The position numbers and the translations under genes were made by a program. The notes under the pieces are model-generated. The model did no database searches, had not been told where the DNA came from, and saw nothing but the letters and a program-made list of their open reading frames with translations. From assembly GCF_014637725.1 (NCBI RefSeq), contig NZ_BMFC01000004.1, positions 236,956-300,955 of the forward strand: a DNA stretch of 64,000 nt. Direction: 5' to 3'. Each line of letters opens with the position of its first letter. The stretch's first letter is position 1. This document shows, one piece after another, positions 62,987 through 64,000 of the stretch. This stretch comes from Marivita lacus. Lineage in GTDB: Bacteria > Pseudomonadota > Alphaproteobacteria > Rhodobacterales > Rhodobacteraceae.

Positions 62987-63113
62987 TGACTGCGCCGCAG
63001 GCTGCGGACCTGTTCGGGCGGCAACATCATAACGACATCCTTCACGCCCTTCGCTGTCTGGACGGCGAAATACTGCTTGATGCCCAATGCTATTTCGGTG
63101 GCGGTACTGTCAC
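62986..63113 (+). pseudogene. Truncated AbiEii/nucleotidyltransferase-like toxin
   Basis: The N-terminal 40 residues, MTAPQAADLFGRQHHNDILH, then LDGEILLDAQCYFGGGT, match the start of AbiEii/AbiGii-type nucleotidyltransferase toxins. After GGGT the family pattern is lost and the frame enters unrelated sequence, so only the N-terminal fragment survives. Confidence 0.6.
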
Positions 63114-63192
63114 CGATGTATTGCGAGCCACAATCGTCACCTTTCATGCTTCAGCCAATTTGAAGGAATACCAACAAGTATTTCAGCGCAAT

Positions 63193-63489
63193 TCAGGTAA
63201 GGGTCCGAGTATCAGACCCGGCATTGGACAGGTGGAACTCCATCAGACGCTGAACCATATCCCCGTTGGTTCGACGCTCAGCTTTGCACAAGGCCCTGAA
63301 CTGCAGGTATTCTTCCTGATTCATTCGGATCGACATTTGCACGGTCGGGTTGACTGCCTTGGATTCGGAGCGTTTGCGCTCAAGTTCCTTGCGTTTAAGC
63401 TCAGCCAGTTGGGCCAGTATCTTGCTGCGCACAGCTTTATAACGCTTCGAACCAGTAGTGGTCGTGTTTGGTATGCTATTGATTTGCAC
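63193..63489 (-). CDS. Ribbon-helix-helix-like DNA-binding protein
   Basis: The 98-residue protein has a basic N-terminal helix (AQLAELKRKELERKR) and an RHH-like segment VQMSIRMNQEEYLQFRALCK, then NGDMVQRLMEF. It resembles small regulators found beside partition or mobilisation genes. A GTG start with AAGGAG 6 bases upstream is used. Confidence 0.65.
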   Translation of the reverse strand: MQINSIPNTTTTGSKRYKAVRSKILAQLAELKRKELERKRSESKAVNPTVQMSIRMNQEEYLQFRALCKAERRTNGDMVQRLMEFHLSNAGSDTRTLT

Positions 63490-63540
63490 GTTGGGCTCCT
63501 TGGACGCGTCTCACATTTCTGCAGGCTGGCATCGATGTAA

Positions 63541-63858
63541 GGAACAAAGAACTTCAGACAATATCGATCAGTCAATGTAAGCAGCTCAGAGCATCCATAA
63601 AGTCAGGCTGCGACAAAGGGTTCGATCCCCGACACATCAACCTGCTTGGACACCACAACCATGTCAAAATTTGTCTGCATGTTCGTCCGAATGGTTGCCC
63701 GGTGGAAAGTGCCAGTCTTCCAGTAAAGCCGCAGCATCCAGCACCGTGAGCCGCCTGCTCTTAGCCCTGTTTCGGCTGATGGGCCTTCACATACGCCTTG
63801 AGCACCGATGCCATGCGTGCTGTGTAGCGCATCACCCGTTGAGAAGGCGGTCTGGAAA
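63541..63858. other. Fragmented region before IS66
   Basis: No complete gene is seen. Short minus-strand frames at 63603-63680 (25 residues, MQTNFDMVVVSKQVDVSGIE start) and 63761-63832 (23 residues) look like remnants of longer genes broken by insertions; their parents are not recognised. Confidence 0.35.
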
Positions 63859-64000
63859 GTAAGGCTACGGTGGGGGCCGTCTGACTTTGGCTACGATCCG
63901 ATGATAAGTCCGACCTTATGTCCGATTTCATCCACCGACCTCAAATTGAAGTTCTCTCTGCCGCCGATGGCGTTCGCCGTCGGCATTGGTCGGATGAGGA
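63859..64000 (+). mobile_element. IS66-family element, left end (partial)
   Basis: GTAAGGCTACGGTGGGGGCC at 63859 resembles the terminal inverted repeat of IS66 elements, and the first ORF of the element begins 59 bases later. The remainder is outside the window. Confidence 0.65.
63918..64000 (+). CDS. IS66 accessory transposase TnpA, N-terminal part
   Basis: The visible 27 residues begin MSDFIHRPQIEVLSAADGVR and end RRHWSDE, the typical start of IS66 TnpA (HTH accessory protein). It is cut off by the window end. Confidence 0.75.
   Translation, partial: MSDFIHRPQIEVLSAADGVRRRHWSDE

Larger units (their letters stand above)
57630..64000. mobile_element. Element 2 region, tandem to element 1 (partial)
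   Basis: After the shared att comes an integrase reading toward att, then a mosaic of toxin-antitoxin genes, hydrophobic-protein genes and an IS66 end. No further att copy is visible before the window end, so the right boundary is unknown and the rightmost genes may belong to older insertions or chromosome. Confidence 0.6.

Noticed and set aside
63605..63625. T-arm-like GGTTCGATCCCC as a possible tRNA or att site
   Set aside because: No acceptor, D or anticodon stems can be formed around it, and no matching copy exists in the window.

Overview
The window reads as a GC-rich alphaproteobacterial chromosome, most likely a Roseobacter-group member of the Rhodobacteraceae. This rests on gene content and order: hisA-hisF-hisE, ftsY followed by a DMT transporter and yciB/ispZ, several form-II molybdenum-hydroxylase-like and NTF2-like catabolic proteins, and short palindromic intergenic repeats. 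No rRNA operon or CRISPR array is visible. The assignment is an inference; no database search was possible.

Layout. 1-3.3 kb holds histidine biosynthesis genes hisA, hisF and hisE, interrupted by oppositely oriented DUF302 and SDR genes. 3.4-9.2 kb has a CoA-binding protein, a DUF2235 hydrolase, a molybdopterin hydroxylase large subunit without its partners, and a decarboxylase divergent from its probable Lrp/AsnC regulator. 9.2-14.4 kb is ftsY-DMT transporter-yciB, mgtC, and a NuoE/NuoF-type fusion of NAD-dependent formate dehydrogenase. 15-24 kb has a BAX-inhibitor membrane protein, regulators, hisN, an amidohydrolase of the 8-oxoguanine deaminase type, a MetE-like protein, RNase P RNA and rpmG. 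24.2-25.1 kb carries a small exported-protein gene flanked on both sides by rpmG 3'-end sequence. 25-28.6 kb has guanine deaminase, mgtE and 5-formyl-THF cyclo-ligase. 28.6-38.2 kb is a minus-strand catabolic region with a HisD/HpsN-type dehydrogenase, two SDR/NTF2/cupin/VOC-type sets and a LacI regulator. 38.3-43.5 kb holds an MFS transporter, an ArsR-SRPBCC regulator with a tandem SRPBCC paralogue, and thrS.

43.7-46.3 kb is a complete bufferin locus: a Cys-containing exported precursor (BufA1 type), a DUF692/MNIO enzyme, a DUF2063 partner and a DoxX membrane protein. This is a recently recognised RiPP-like copper-buffering system. 46.4-52.1 kb has ygfZ, a candidate structured RNA, efp, a PopZ-like acidic protein, a TolC-family protein and pcm.

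From the tRNA-Cys gene at 52.2 kb onward the sequence becomes accessory. A 46-bp copy of the tRNA 3' half recurs at 57,584-57,629, bracketing a 5.4-kb element with a tyrosine integrase and an AT-rich three-gene operon led by a TIGR04255-type protein, a plausible undescribed defence system. Immediately beyond the second att copy a second integrase starts another element, so the locus looks like a tandem array. The second element carries a Phd/YefM antitoxin, VapBC, a broken AbiEii-like pair, PsiE and PAP2 membrane proteins, an RHH protein and the left end of an IS66 element that runs off the window.
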